The translations under genes and the position numbers were made by a program. From the NCBI GenBank assembly GCA_028023455.1, contig JAQFVV010006541.1, positions 1-64,000 of the forward strand: a stretch of 64,000 nt of DNA. The letters are read 5' to 3'. This document shows, piece by piece, positions 47,672 to 59,877 of the stretch. Position 1 is the first letter of the stretch. Every line of letters begins with the position of its first letter. Origin of the DNA: Epiperipatus broadwayi. Its lineage: Eukaryota; Onychophora; Udeonychophora; Euonychophora; Peripatidae. The notes under the pieces were generated by a model. The model saw only the letters and a program-made list of their open reading frames with translations. It was not told the origin of the DNA and ran no database searches.

Positions 47672-48180
47672 ACACAGAGGCAAAACTCTCCATACAGCAG
47701 CATGACTTGATGTAAGCCATAGTAACCAATGGATGCAAGAAGGTTTGTGCATAACATCCCTATTTAATGCTACTCATCAAATATCCACAGATTAGTTTCT
47801 AGCTTGTGGCTTTTATCAATGAAGAGCCTTGGATCTGAGAGCACTGCACCACCTACATCTTATGATTAAATGCAACCCTCCAACAAATCTTTGAGTTCAA
47901 AATAAAACATGATAATGTTTTCAATTCAAGATCATTTGCTTGTTTACGGTTGTAGATCTGAACTCAAATCAGCAACCATATATTTTGGTGTCTTGGGTAC
48001 TGTAATAATCACAACCACCATAATTATATTAAGCATGATTATAACTAAACCACTAAATATTACATAATCATTATTTTTGTGCTTACACATGCAGTTAACA
48101 ATGGCAAATAGGGATTTATGCACAAAGATTCCTGCACCCATTGATTATTATGACTTGCACTGAGTGGTTTTGCCAAAAAT
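47672..48180 (-). repeat. PLE terminal repeat (family D), inverted relative to the downstream RT
   Basis: Starts with GGCAAAACTCTCCATACAGC and contains a decayed hammerhead, then sequence shared with 31.9-32.0 kb (AACCACCATAATTAT; TTTGGTGTCTTGGGTACTG). It ends GAGTGGTTTTGCC directly against LPKIHKP of a PLE reverse transcriptase. Position and orientation fit a PLE pseudo-LTR. Confidence 0.68.
47783..47826 (-). ncRNA. Decayed hammerhead, family D
   Basis: Minus strand TTCATTGATAAAAGCCACAA, then GCTAGAAACTAATCTG. GAAA is kept, but the core (TTGATAA) and the palindromic stem III (ACTAAT) are mutated. Not expected to cleave. Confidence 0.5.
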
Positions 48181-48183
48181 ACA

Positions 48184-48806
48184 CAAACCAGATAGATATT
48201 CCATTAAAACCAATTGTAAGTGCAGTTGGTTCACCAACATAGACACTAGCTCATTTGCTATCCTCTTTTCTTCAGCCTCATTTAACTTAAATGTCATCTT
48301 ATGTTAAGAAGGCAAATCATTTTCTTGAGTTTATCTGAGATATTAAATTAACTAGAAATGATATTTTGGTAAGGTTTGATATTGTTTTACTCTTTACTAG
48401 TGCACTTCTAAAGAAAGCTATTGATGTTTTGAAAAATATTCAATTAACTAATTTTGTTGTGAGTTTGATTGAAGACTGCTTAGTAAATACATTTTTTTTT
48501 GCTTTTGATGGTCAGGTGTATAAACAAACATCAGGTTCAGCTATGGGTTCACAAATTTCTCCAGCATTGTTTTAAATTTTTATGTAGAACTTGGAAAATA
48601 AAATTTTGAAAAACCATCTGTGTAACTGAGGTATGTTGATAATAACTTTGTCATCTGGTCTCATGGTAAGCATGATTTTGTTGAATTTTTAATTTGTTTA
48701 AATTCTTTTCATAACATGAAATTTACTATACAAATTGAAAATAATAACCAATTTTTCTTCTTAGATGTTTTAATTGAAAGAAAGTAGAATGCTTCTTTAT
48801 CCCATG

Positions 48807-48876
<70 letters not shown>

Positions 48877-49010
48877 CCAGCACACACTGGGACATATCTA
48901 CTATTTGCTTCTCATCACCATCCATCACAATCATTTTCAGAGGCAAAAACATTGTTAGATAGAACTAAAAGACTTTCTGATGATAACCATTTTTACAAAG
49001 ATATCTATGC
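48184..49010 (+). pseudogene. Penelope-like element reverse transcriptase (decayed)
   Basis: Signature pieces in order: LPKIHKPDRYS (48170s), FDIVLLFTSALLKKAID, YKQTSGSAMGSQISPALF (48366-48575), LRYVDNNFVIWSHGKHDFVE, FFFLDVLIERK, and after an (AT)n insertion KPAHTGTYLLFASHHPSQ. These match the PLE RT series (AMGSPISP, RYVDD, FLDV, RKPTHTDRYL, SHHP). The catalytic YVDD is YVDN and there are stops and frame changes. The N-terminal region and the GIY-YIG endonuclease are not recognisable. Confidence 0.85.
48811..48873. repeat. (AT)n microsatellite inside PLE RT coding sequence
   Basis: About 63 bp of alternating TA separates codons for SHGVY from KPAHTGTYL, which are adjacent in PLE proteins. 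The seed was probably GTGTATA in the coding sequence. Confidence 0.92.
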
Positions 49011-49014
49011 TTAT

Positions 49015-50025
49015 TGCAGCTGATTTAATTCAGAGAAATAAATAATATTTATAGAAATAAATTCAGGCAAGATTTATACAGCTTTAATTTTATAAATGTA
49101 TTGTTTTACTTTAAACAGAATTTCAGGAAACAATAGTGAACATTCATTATTTAAATAAGCTAACTTATCATTAAAGATTACAGATTTAAAGATCAGTTAA
49201 GAGCTCAGCGGTTGTTCAAAAAATATTATCAATCTTCTTAACTCAGCTGGTACTTCTGTCACATTGGATGGTAGGGGTAATAGCACTCTTCTACAGTTAG
49301 ATGGCATGGTCTAAGATGTCTTCTTTCCAACAGCTAGCTATTTCTGAAATCCTCTCATCTTGATGATGATGGTTACATGCCATTGTGGCATATAGAATGG
49401 GGTTTGAGATCACAATTTTTCTGCAGGAAAAATGGCAAATCTATGACCTCCTACTCTGTTATTTTAAAGTACAAATGGGCATGGATTCTGGTAGCAATGC
49501 ATGTCAAATTTACAGAGTAAGATTAAGAGTTTCAAAATATAGGGTATTTATATGATATTGAAATCCTATATTATTTTGTCAATGACTTGGATTTACAGAT
49601 GGTAAATCCATTAGTACATGTTTATTATCCAATTTTTAATTTACAAAATTGATTTAACTATTGTTTGAATTTTAAAGCTGATATTTTTAATCTAACTTAG
49701 TCACCTCAATACCCTAAAGATTGGGGCAATAGCACTAGTTCAGTAATTCTTATTTTACTATAAAATATATTTTGGGAAAAAAGTATTATCAAAATAAGAT
49801 TTTAACTTTTAGATTGCACTACACCTGCACAGGTTGGCGATATTTCTGTTTACTACTACTCAGTTTAAAATTAAGAATAACAGAGAATCTTTTAAATAAT
49901 AATTCATTATATATGTATCATGGTGATACATGTAATTCATACACATACATGTAACTAATAAATTGACTTATTTAAACAAACAAATCTATAATTTAAAAGG
50001 TCTGATTTTAAATAAAATATACAAA
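49015..50025. other. AT-rich DNA, nothing recognised
   Basis: A less AT-rich patch at 49230-49450 shows no readable domain. Confidence 0.35.
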
Positions 50026-50030
50026 CTGTA

Positions 50031-50094
50031 ACATATATATAAATCGATGATATATATATATATATATATATATATCATCGATTTATATATATGT
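50031..50094. repeat. Perfect 64-bp palindrome centred on (AT)n
   Basis: ACATATATATAAATCGATGA, then (TA)n, then the exact reverse complement ending ATATATATGT. Another (AT)n tract follows at 50101-50127. Confidence 0.9.
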
Positions 50095-50129
50095 ATACAG
50101 TATATATATATATATATATATATATATTG

Positions 50130-53100
50130 TGCCATTACAATTTAGTCACTAGCTAAATTTATAGTAATGTGCATGTAGGAAAATGTAAAACAAAATCATC
50201 ATCACATTTTTATATAAAAGGAAGTTGTAGGGCATCCAAGTTTAAACCCTACAAGGTCCAGTTCTAAAAGCTTTAAATAGAAAGAGAGTGGGTCAACAAT
50301 TAATATTGTTTGTATGCTGATAGAAAGACAATACACACATTTAAACTATTCAATTTTTAATTTTTCTGTTAAAAAGCAAAGTTATAATGCATACGTATAG
50401 GCAGTGTATGTGTAAGCTATTGAATTATTTTATATTTCAGATATTTAACTTTCTTTAAATCTAACCTATGCTTGATCAATTTTAATATCTTGTTCTATAC
50501 TTCTATTTTGCTTTTCTATAATTGTAATAGGGATTTAAAAGCTAATGATTTAATTTTAAATATTAGGGTTATAATTACTAAGCTAGCAATTAGATTATTT
50601 AATGTTAGTTTATGAATAATTTGAAATGATAAAGTATGTGTGTACATTACATACAGAAATTTACAGTTATTAAATATTGAAAGAAAAAGAAGGGTTAAAT
50701 CTGTCAAATTATTTTTTTTTACAATTTTGTGTTAAGGGAAAATCTGTTGAATCAGATATCTATTTTTGTAGCAATTTTGTTTTTATAAATGATTGTTTGT
50801 CACTTTGGGAGCTTAAGCTTGGTGGGAACTCTAATTTTGAAATTGTCTCATCTTAAGATTAAAGGAAAGAAACTCCAATTTTAGATATTACAGATATACG
50901 TAAAAAAGGATTAAGTCTTTTTTTTTTAAGACAAAAGTGTCTGAAAACCAGGTGTGTAATTTTTTGAGTTGGTCAAAAATAGCAATTCACACTATCACTC
51001 TAATTGGGTGAGTTGACTCAAAAATTGGATATAAAAGCAGTCTGGAAAATCAGTTAATACTTTTAGACTATTAGATTATTGTTATTATAATATATTGTGA
51101 GAGAGACCTTTTTAAAAATTATTGAAACTAAAGCAGACAAACATTTTTAGTTCTGCTAGATAGTTTGTTTTTTTAAATCATTTTTTATGAAGCTTTGAAC
51201 GTTGAAAATATAAGAAATGATGGGGTAGAAAAATTATATATGTGTCCCATTAAGACCTGACCGTCAAGGAGCCACAGATCATATAGGGAAGAAAAATGCC
51301 TTGTCTGAAAAATAATATTCTACACCTTTCAACTGACCAGAAAAATAAGATGTTTTTAAATAGAAAAAAGAAAGCATCCACTTGCATTCGAAGGAGATCA
51401 GAAAGATGAATTAATCTACTGATAAATATTAATCATCATGTCCAATTAATTGTTCCAGTAACTGAGTTTAAAACCCAGGAAATTTATAAATGTGAAAACA
51501 ACTGCTGTATTTGTCCACTAAAAGAATCATGCTTGACAGGAAGAGAAGAAAATTTAATATAATGATTTCCAAATTGTCCACTAAAGCAAATAACCATATT
51601 TGAATCATCATCATCAAACAATTATACACCTCAAGAAAGAGATTGTTCCAACATAAAACAGAAATGGTAGCTGCAGAAATATAGACATTATACAAGACAA
51701 GTTTGAACCCTTGGAAGTTTGCCACAAAACAAAAGATTGGTAATATGACTTTTTATATCTATTTTCTTTATTATATCAGAGTCTTAATAAACATTTTAGC
51801 AATAAAGTGGTATATTTTATTTAAAGAACTTTTAAAGACTATTCAGATCGATTAAAAACAAGAATGTCTTACTAATAATAACTTTGAGCTTCATAAATTA
51901 TCTTGAATGTATCAAAATTATTTGTTTATTAATTTACAGTTATGAAATATTAATGTGTAAAATAATTTTTTGTATTATTATTTTGGTTTTAAATAATATT
52001 TTGTTATTATGGGATAAAACACGCACATACATAATGGTATTTTTATATGTGTATAATTGCGAGTGAATGTAAAGTAATAAGTAGTATTAGAATATTAGAT
52101 TATTTTGTTTCAAGTTAAAGTATAGCATTTCAGAGGTAGAAGAGAGGGGGAGAAAATAATTTAAAACTTGTTTCTAAAACTTGCTCTTTTCAATTTTACT
52201 AACAGTTATTTTGTCATTCTACTTACATGTTAGATTTATAAAGTATGTGTGCCAATGATTGGAGATTTTGTTTTATGAAATACTTTTCTTGTGGAATGAA
52301 CATTTTAACAAATCGGTTACCCAATTTAATACAATGTACATTTGACGGGAAAGGGGGAAGAACTTGAAATTAATCTGAAGATTGCAATATAGTCAATTAT
52401 TATTGTTATTATTATTCATATCAATTTTCATGTAGATATTAGTAATACATTAATAAATGTTAATTTTTTTTATTAAATGAGGCGTACATATTTCATTAAG
52501 AGTAGTCTTTATTAAGTGTGATTATTCAGCATCAAGGTGAATAGTAGTTATTTAAGTTCCAATTCGATTTACTAAAATTAAGCAATGATTATGAATTTCT
52601 TTATAAAATTTAGATTTATGTTTAGGCTTAGTCCTAAAGCTGTGGTTGAAACCATTGTCATTATCGTTATCATTATCATCATCGTCATCATCACGTTTTA
52701 ATTGATGAGCTGTTTAAATGTTCAAAGGCCATAAATAAATATTGATTTCATAATATTTAGTGATTTCTTAGTAATATTATAACCACCATTCCATCATCTA
52801 TTTCATGCAAGGATGAGTGAATTGCCATCCTAAATTAATAGTAATCTGAGCTAGTAAAACTTATAAAAAAATATTGAAACACATTTGTTATGCTAAGGTC
52901 TAAGAAATGATTTGTGTCTAATGAATTCCACTTTAGTTTAAAGATGTTTTATGTTTACTTAAATATTAGTGCATACAGTGTTATGGGTCTAAAATCAAAA
53001 TCATACATTTTGTAAGAAATAAAGTACCAAAAGGGATTCAAACCTGGTACATGTGAAAAGGTTATTAGATATAACTGTGTCTAGATTCAGATAACCTAGT

Positions 53101-53630
53101 GGTGCCCTGATAGACCCTATTCACTTGTTGTTCACTTAGACATGCACTTAACATCAAACCAAGAAATGAAAGTGAGTAAAATCTACAATTGGATATACCT
53201 GAGAAGATATTTTATTGAGTTATTAGTGTACTCACCTCACGTGATTGCCTTATACCTGAGTTATAGTAGTAGTTCTTAATAATTTGTTTATAATTATTGA
53301 TATTGTGATATCTTGAGAAATCTAATTATAGAAGTATATTTCATTTAATCCAATGACCCTTAATATGATTGATAATTCAGTCTGATCTTTTGTTTAATAG
53401 CCACTACTCAGGTATTCTTCTCATAATTTAATTTAAGCTACAATGCTTTTCGTTTATTAAGCTAAATATTTATATTTGAATCTTTTCTTAATTATTTAAT
53501 ACATTTGGATCGTTTCATCATCTTTATTAAGTTACCATGAATATAATATTTGAAAATTTGAGATTTTAATAATATTTGGATTTTTGGATAGTTTTAATAT
53601 ATTTAATATCTTTGAACTAACTTAATTAGG
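50130..53630. other. AT-rich DNA, mostly unrecognised
   Basis: Includes a (TCA)n-rich patch at 52655-52700 that may be the tail of a lost RTE copy. At 53090-53115 AACCTAGTGGTGCCCTGATAG echoes the LTR 3'-end hairpin (CCTAGTGGTGCCCTGTAG). No coding domain was found. Confidence 0.35.
51029..51053 (+). promoter_or_regulatory. Possible LTR-type core promoter
   Basis: TATAAAAGCAG at 51029 and TCAGT at 51049-51053. The spacing (about -22) is shorter than usual. No LTR ends could be found around it. Confidence 0.25.
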
Positions 53631-53632
53631 TT

Positions 53633-53634
<2 letters not shown>

Positions 53635-53706
<72 letters not shown>
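53635..53706. repeat. (AT)n microsatellite
   Basis: About 72 bp of uninterrupted TA. Confidence 0.97.
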
Positions 53707-53707
<1 letters not shown>

Positions 53708-53903
53708 CTGTGTGATGCTTATATACATGTATGCAGAGAAGGTTTAAACCTGGCACAGAAGGAGCTATAGTGAAAAATAGGTGAAATGTATATTAAGTCA
53801 GGAATATACTGTTTCACGATTTAAGTTTATTTTTTAAATTAAATAATAATTTAATAAAAAATTATTTAATCAGACAACTTTTATAATAATATATTTAATT
53901 TTA

Positions 53904-53948
53904 CCAATTCGGATTTTGCCCCTATATTGGAGCCTTTTCAAGATGTAA
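53904..53948 (-). ncRNA. Hammerhead-like remnant in left PLE repeat
   Basis: Minus strand CTTGAAAAGGCTCCAATATA then GGGGCAAAATCCG. The stem-loop GCTCC/GGGGC and a near-GAAA box sit where stem II and the core should be, but no CUGANGA is present. Confidence 0.35.
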
Positions 53949-54289
53949 ATACACTTAAAGTTACTTTACAATTCTTTCTTTTCTGCAGCAACTCCTCCTA
54001 CAGGCTTCATTTTACATTACAATATCAAAGATAAAACAAATCTTCTATTTCCTATTCATTACATACATAAATAATTATACATAATATTTACACATGAATG
54101 TGATCTAAATCATAATCAAACATTTACATTATACAATCACACATTTATACATTAACATCATTCATAAATTTTCCAATTTTTCTTTCCTTACATATTTATA
54201 TAACTGTAAAAATGAGTTTTGGAAGATAACTAAAGGATGGGTTGTGGGTTGTTCCATTAGGGGTGTTTTATCATCTACATATATATTAT

Positions 54290-54377
54290 GATTGATTATA
54301 TAGAGGGAAGTATAATTGAATTTTCCAATTTTTCTTTATATATATATTTTGATTGATTATATAGAGGGAAGTATAAT

Positions 54378-54380
<3 letters not shown>
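54290..54380 (+). repeat. 30-bp direct duplication at the PLE RT truncation point
   Basis: GATTGATTATATAGAGGGAA and the next 10 bases occur at 54290-54319 and 54351-54380, 61 bp apart. An (AT)n tract follows (54380-54414), then the surviving RT. Confidence 0.85.
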
Positions 54381-54416
<36 letters not shown>

Positions 54417-54417
<1 letters not shown>

Positions 54418-54780
54418 ATGAAAGAAATTATACAATATCACAGATATGTTGATGATATACTTATAGTAGGTAATAGTAGAAGTATAACTAATGCATTTAA
54501 TGAAATGAATGATAGTGGATATGGTATTAGATTTACGATGGAAAATGGAGAGGAAGGATTAAAATATTTAGATATTTTTTGAGGAAGGATGTGACAGGTA
54601 AGATAGTTATAAGACATTATATTAAGGAGAAAGAAAAAAGAGGTATAATAAATCCAAGTTGATATCAACCATGCTCTCAAAAAATGGCAGCAATGAAAGG
54701 GTTTAGAGAGAAAAATGATAGGTTAACTTTAGATAAGGATTTAGCATTAATGCAAAAGTTGGAGGTTGAAATGATTATAT
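54417..54780 (+). pseudogene. PLE reverse transcriptase, palm and thumb
   Basis: HRYVDDILIVGNSRSITNAF carries an intact YVDD, then GIRFTMENGEEGLKYLDIF. After a frame change it continues LRKDVTGKIVIRHYIKEKEK, then NPSWYQPCSQKMAAMKGF. The order YVDD, FLD-like (YLDIF) fits PLE RT. Upstream motifs are absent. Confidence 0.78.
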
Positions 54781-55025
54781 AAGTATGGGATATAAAAAGA
54801 AAGATAAAAGTATTTTTTTTAAAAATAAAGTTGAAGATAGTAGATATTATACTAATAAATTAACTGTAAATAATAAATGGATTTCAGTTCCATATTTTGA
54901 TAGAGTATATAAAGAGTTGCTAAGGGAAGAATTACCTGATAATATTAAAATAGGATGAAAAAAACAGTAGATAATTAGGGAAATGGATAGGTAATACAAA
55001 AAATAATGATGAAAATGGTAGAGAA

Positions 55026-55316
55026 GGGTTGGTGTACAAGATTATTTGTGAATTTTGTAGCATGTCATATGATAGGGCAATTAGGAGAAAGGATATGAGA
55101 TCAGGGATTTATGTACATTTTTTGAAAACTGGGTATAGAATGAGTTGTGAAAAAAACATTCAGCTGATTAAGTATGCAAATAAGTATAGTGAAAGGATAT
55201 GTTATGAAACTTTGTATATATAGGAGAATTTTGAAAAATGTATGAATATGGTTAAAGGTTCTGTAAAGTTGGCTGGAAAATGGGTGTCGTTAGATAGCTG
55301 GAAGATTTAATTTAAG
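55026..55316 (+). pseudogene. PLE GIY-YIG-type endonuclease remnant
   Basis: LVYKIICEFCSMSYDRAIRR corresponds to the usual (V/I)YKI.C..C...YIG.T.R start of PLE endonucleases. It ends with GYRMSCEKNIQLIKYANKY and SERICYETLYI, the usual tail of this domain (GH.I.W, ...R...E.L.I). The YIG tripeptide is lost, so it should be inactive. The frame stops at 55221-55223 and reads on in frame for some codons. Confidence 0.68.
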
Positions 55317-55662
55317 TTGGATATAGTTATGAGTACATTATGTGTATATATTTATATAGATGATTATCATTCTAATTATGTTGGGTTTAAAATATTAAAT
55401 ATAGTTATATAAATATGTAAGGAGAAAAAGATTGGGAAATTTATGAATGATGTTAATGTATAAATGTGTGATTGTATAATGTAAATGTTTGATTATGATT
55501 TAGATCACATTCATGTGTAAATATAATGTATAATTATTTATGTATGTAATGAATAGGAAATAAAAGATTTGTTCTATCTTTGATATTGTAATGTAAAATG
55601 AAGCCTTTAGGAGGAGTTGCTGTAGAAAAAAAAGAATTGTAATGTAACTTTAAGTGTATTTA

Positions 55663-55704
55663 CATCATGAAAAGGCTCCAGTATAGGGGCGAAATATGGA
55701 TTGG
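55663..55704 (+). ncRNA. Hammerhead-like remnant in right PLE repeat
   Basis: TCATGAAAAGGCTCC, then GGGGCGAAATATGG. It keeps a stem-loop plus GAAA, but the CUGANGA box is not recognisable (CATGAAA). It is the counterpart of the left-repeat copy. Confidence 0.4.
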
Positions 55705-55806
55705 GGAAATTAAATATTTTATTATAAAAGTTGTCTGATTAAATAATTTTTTATTGAATTATTATTTTTCATATATTGATTATTTATCTTTTCAGCATAT
55801 ATGTGC

Positions 55807-55885
55807 TTGAGTGTATCAGTGTTATTAGATAGAGTGGAGAGTGATGGGTCATGTGAAAGTCTGTGCTCATATACCCTATATTACA
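55807..55885 (+). repeat. tRNA-like module (family A) beside the PLE
   Basis: TTGAGTGTATCAGTGTTATTAG, then GTGAAAGTCTGTGCTCATAT, a diverged copy of the module at 44930-45002. It lies about 40 bp after the PLE right repeat. Confidence 0.45.
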
Positions 55886-56164
55886 TATATTACATTGCAA
55901 AGACAATATTATGAACAAGTTTTGTTTTGAAATTTGATCTTTTTTTTAGTAAGTTTATTTTTTATGTACATTTATTCTCTATTTAGTTTTAAATTAATTA
56001 TAATTATAACTTAATAAATCATATGAATAGAATTTGTTTTGTATTCTACTTAAATTTGTTATTAATAGAATAAAATTATTTAAATTCTACAATTATTTCT
56101 TTGCCAAATAAATTGCTGATGCTGTATTAAAAAGTATAATCATCTGGTTTTAGCAAATTATTAT

Positions 56165-56365
56165 ATAATAGTAATTTTAAACTGGATTCCAAGAGATTGT
56201 AAAAGACCCAGGAAGAGACCACATGTGAGATGGATGGATGAAATAAGAAAGTGTGCAGGAGTGATGTGGAGAAGAGAAGCTAAAGATCGGAAAGATGGAC
56301 TGAACTTGGAGAGACCTTCATCCTGAAGTGGATTGATAATGGTTGATGATGATGATGATGAATAA
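56165..56365 (+). pseudogene. 3' end of an RTE-type LINE
   Basis: The plus strand reads RIPRDCKRPRKRPHVRWMDE, then RKCAGVMWRREAKDRKDGL, the usual end of RTE RT proteins (KRPRGRP...RWxDDI...A.DR). The 3' end CCTGAAGTGGATTGATAAT with a (GAT)n tail matches the RTE at 19.8 kb, so the two probably belong to the same family. Confidence 0.75.
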
Positions 56366-56369
56366 AGAT

Positions 56370-56925
56370 AGGTAGAGGTAAGCCAGATAAATATTGTATA
56401 GAACAATAAAACAAATTAAAAGTTGGTTCTGTGCTCAACTTGTATAATCAGAAAAAATAATCAGGAACACCAAATTTACCTGGAATATTGTAATGAGGGA
56501 ATTATCAAAGTGAACACAATTTTGTCTCTGAATATGTAAAGAATATAAATTGTATAAACCCTAAGATACCTATGAACTGTACAATAGCACCCAGGATTAT
56601 GAACTATAACAGCGATCCACAACATGATATAAGAATAGGGATTATAAAAGAATAAAATAAATGTTGTTTTGGAAAAAAAAATCACATATGTAGGTAGGAG
56701 AAAAAGCGTAGGCAAAAAGACTAGAATTAAAGTAGCTCAAAGAAAAAGTGACAAAAGGGGGAAAACATCAGCAAATGTGTTAGAGAAATAAAAGTAATAA
56801 GAAAATAAAAACTAAGCAAGGTTAAGAAATTTAAAAAGGTCGGGGCATTAGAAATAAAAAGAATAGACAATCTGATTTGTTAATGGGATAGGAGACAATA
56901 AATTTTGCATCCCAAGAATGTCCAA
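56370..56925. other. Unrecognised, purine-rich sequence
   Basis: May be leader or gag sequence of the following Gypsy remnant, but no motif is readable. Confidence 0.3.
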
Positions 56926-56929
56926 AAAG

Positions 56930-58600
56930 TACAATATGGTTTAATAATATGTCTTGTTTGAATCAGGTAGTCAAATATCAATCATGTCTGAGACTGTATG
57001 CAGACACATGATGCAACAAGCCCCTGATGCACAAACTCTGTCAGTGAGGAAAACCATAGTGAGATTGACCAATGATAAAAATGTTCAATTAGAGATAAAA
57101 GAAGTATAAGTATGAGTAAGGGGAGGAAAGAGAGATATCAACATGTTTTGCTATTTTTGAAAGGACTTGTACATTATGTAATATTAGGATCAGATTTCAT
57201 GCACAAAAACAGGTGTGTGTTCAACTATAAAGAAGGCAATATCCCATGTAGTCGAGTTTAGATCGAAGAAAAGAATATTGCCAAGAGAAATATGTAGTAT
57301 ATAACATAATGCAGAGAGGGCACAAACAGAGATATAGAGAAAGAGGACAACAGATATGGGAGAATAGGAAAAATCATTGAAAAAATTTATTAGAGAGATA
57401 TAAATACAAATTTATGAATAGACCAGAGATAATTAAGAGTTATGTACACCAAATTAAAATTATAAATGGCACACACTACCAAGCATTATCTTATCCCATA
57501 CCTCATCAATATAGAATAGAGGTTTCAAAGCAATTGTTACAAATGGAGTAACAGAAGGTTATAACAAATGGTTCATCCCCATATAACAATCCATTAGTGA
57601 TAGTGAAAATGGGTTGGTAAGACTGTGCATAGATACTAGACAGTTGAATATGATTATGTGGCCTGATAAGAATGTCCCTCCACCTATAAATGAATTATTG
57701 AATAGGTTCCACATTAAGGAATTTTTTTTGATTTTAGATCTGACTTCTAGTTATTAGCAGATCAAGCTACACCCAGCAGACCACAAGTATATGGCTTTCA
57801 AATATAAGAACAGTGGGGTAGAGTTGTTGAACTGTCAAGATAGGGTACTACCTCCAGAAATAAAGAGTTTGGTTATCATTTATATGGACAAAGTGATCAT
57901 TGTATCCAAAAGTCGACAGAACATTTAAGACATCTCCAAATGATTTTTACAAGAAGGCAAGGACAAGCCCACTCAATTTAATTTACAAAAATTTGTATAA
58001 CTGCAGCAAAAGTAAGTTTTTTGATATTTGTTCAACAGAAAATGAATTAAACCCCATCCTGATAAATACAATCTATTAGGAATTCCCAGCCCCTAGCTCA
58101 ATAAGACAGATTAGGTCATTCATAGGGCTTTGTAATATTTATAGCAAATTTTACTGGAATTTTGCAATCGATATTAAGTGTTTTGCTGCACCTATTATAA
58201 ATAAATATTTCATGTGAATGGATGGACAAACTGAAGCTGTATTCAAAAGCATCAAGGAGAAATTTGTGAGCCAAATCATGTTAATCTATACTGACTTAAA
58301 AAAATTTTTCATAGTACAAATGGACAGCAGTGGATACAGATTGGATGCAGCACTGATGCAAACTCAGGAAGATGGTAGTCAAGACATAATATATTTTATT
58401 AGCAGAGTTTCAAGGGGGCCAGATATTAATTACTCTATAACAGAGAAAAAAGTGTTGGCCATGGCATGAGCATTCCAGAGATTTTAACAATTTCTGATAG
58501 GATCAAAGGTGATAGTCAGAACTGATCACAAAAATCTGCAAGTCCCTTAACCCCAGCTATCTGACCAATAGTATGTTAATTCATTAGAGCCATTTTCTTC
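56930..58600 (+). pseudogene. pol: Second Ty3/Gypsy pol, badly decayed
   Basis: Pieces in order: protease with LFESGSQISIMSE (DTGS changed to ESGS) and HYVILGSDFMHKN; RT start YQALSYPIPHQYRIEV and SSPYNNPLVIV; a YVDD-equivalent reading IIYMDKVIIVSKS; RT end IRQIRSFIGLCNIYSKFYW; RNase H (58218-58469); then FLIGSKVIVRTDHKNLQV. Stops and frame changes are frequent. The protease and RNase H resemble those of the element at 1-2377, so they are probably related lineages. Confidence 0.8.
58218..58469 (+). pseudogene. RNase H piece of the second Gypsy pol
   Basis: Longest surviving frame of the remnant: VQMDSSGYRLDAALMQTQED, then IIYFISRVSRGPDINYSITE and KKVLAMA. The usual TDAS/TDSS motif reads MDSS. 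A TGA interrupts before AFQRF. Confidence 0.75.
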
Positions 58601-58604
58601 AGGA

Positions 58605-59115
58605 ATTTAACTACTATTTGGTAGATAATTTTGGGAATTTGGTAATTTAAAATCAATATCTTAGGGTTTATATGATTTATATTCTTTATAAATTCAGTGA
58701 CCAAATTACATTTGCTTTGATAATTCATTCATTACAATTCGCTCATTGGAATATGTCAAGTAATTTATGTGAATGAGATTGTTTTTCCTGGTCACACAAA
58801 CCCTACATCTATATGTAAATAAACTTGAATAACAGTTGAGGACAGAACCTGCCTTTAATTTATTTGAAAAATGCCAGGAATTTATACAAAAATCTACTGG
58901 CTTACCCCCACCAATCTTTATTAGTTACTATAATATAATTATATGCTAAACCCAGAGGATTGTACTGTTTAATATGGCATCGACAATTTATTTGGCAGAG
59001 TAATAATTGTAGAATTTAAATAATTTTATTCTATTAATAACAAACTTAAATAGAATACAATGCAAATTATATTCATATGATTTATTAAGAGATAATTTTA
59101 ATTATTTTAAAACTA
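58605..59115. other. AT-rich DNA, nothing recognised
   Basis: May include 3' Gypsy sequence too decayed to read. Confidence 0.3.
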
Positions 59116-59237
59116 AATATATATATATATATATGAATGATCACAGATGGAGCTCTACCAATAGCCCACTCAATCGTGTTTACAAAAAATGCTGAGAGAG
59201 AATCGAAAATCCAATATCTCTTTCAAATTGTCTCCAA

Positions 59238-59282
59238 CCTTTAAACCATGGTTTCAAGCTAATTGGCTTTCGTCAGTAAAGG
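59238..59282 (-). ncRNA. Hammerhead ribozyme, type I, family B (well formed)
   Basis: Stem I CCTTTA/TAAAGG is a perfect 6 bp. The core is CTGACGA (minus strand of 59270-59276). Stem II is AAGC/GCTT around a CAATTA loop, then GAAA (59252-59255). Stem III is the near-palindrome ACCATGGT, with the predicted cut after the U that follows it. All conserved residues are present; the short palindromic stem III suggests a dimeric fold. Confidence 0.83.
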
Positions 59283-59877
59283 GTAAGAGAAATAGAAACT
59301 AGATCTAAATGTCAAATCTACTGAAGAGCACTTAAGCAAACTGTTCCTATAAGTTTGAAAGCATGAATTTTTTAGATACGTAAATATCTTAAAATCCAGC
59401 TGAGCAAACTATATAGCTATATGGGTCTGATATCAGTTCAGATTCACCACATAGTTAAAAGGTTCTGCAATCTATATCATTGCTAAAACCTTCAAAGGTA
59501 CATTTATGATAAACAAAAACAAGTTGGATTTTCGATTCTCTCTCAGCATTTTTTGTAAACACGCTTGAGTGGACTATTGGTAGAGCTCCATCTGTGATCA
59601 TAAAATGCAAGCTATAGGCAGGTTAAAAAATTTTTAACTTGTTTTTGTTTATCATAAATGTACCTTTGAAGGTTTTAGCAATGATATAGATTGCAGAACC
59701 TTTTAACTATGTGGTGAATCTAAACTGATATCAGACCCATATAGCTATATAGTTTGCTTAGCTGGATTTTAAGATATTTACGTATCTAAAAAATTCGTGC
59801 TTTCAAACTTATAGGAACAGTTTGCTTAAGTGTTGTTCAGTAGATTTGAGATTTAGATCTAGTTTCTATTTCTCCTA

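Larger units (their letters stand above)
53841..55769 (+). mobile_element. Penelope-like element with 365-bp inverted terminal repeats
   Basis: Left repeat 53841-54205 is the near reverse complement of right repeat 55403-55769. Between them lie the end of a reverse transcriptase and a GIY-YIG-like endonuclease on the plus strand, the domain pair that defines canonical PLEs. The N-terminal RT is missing, replaced by a short direct duplication and (AT)n. Several stops show it is inactive. PLE terminal repeats may be direct or inverted; this copy is inverted. Confidence 0.82.
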
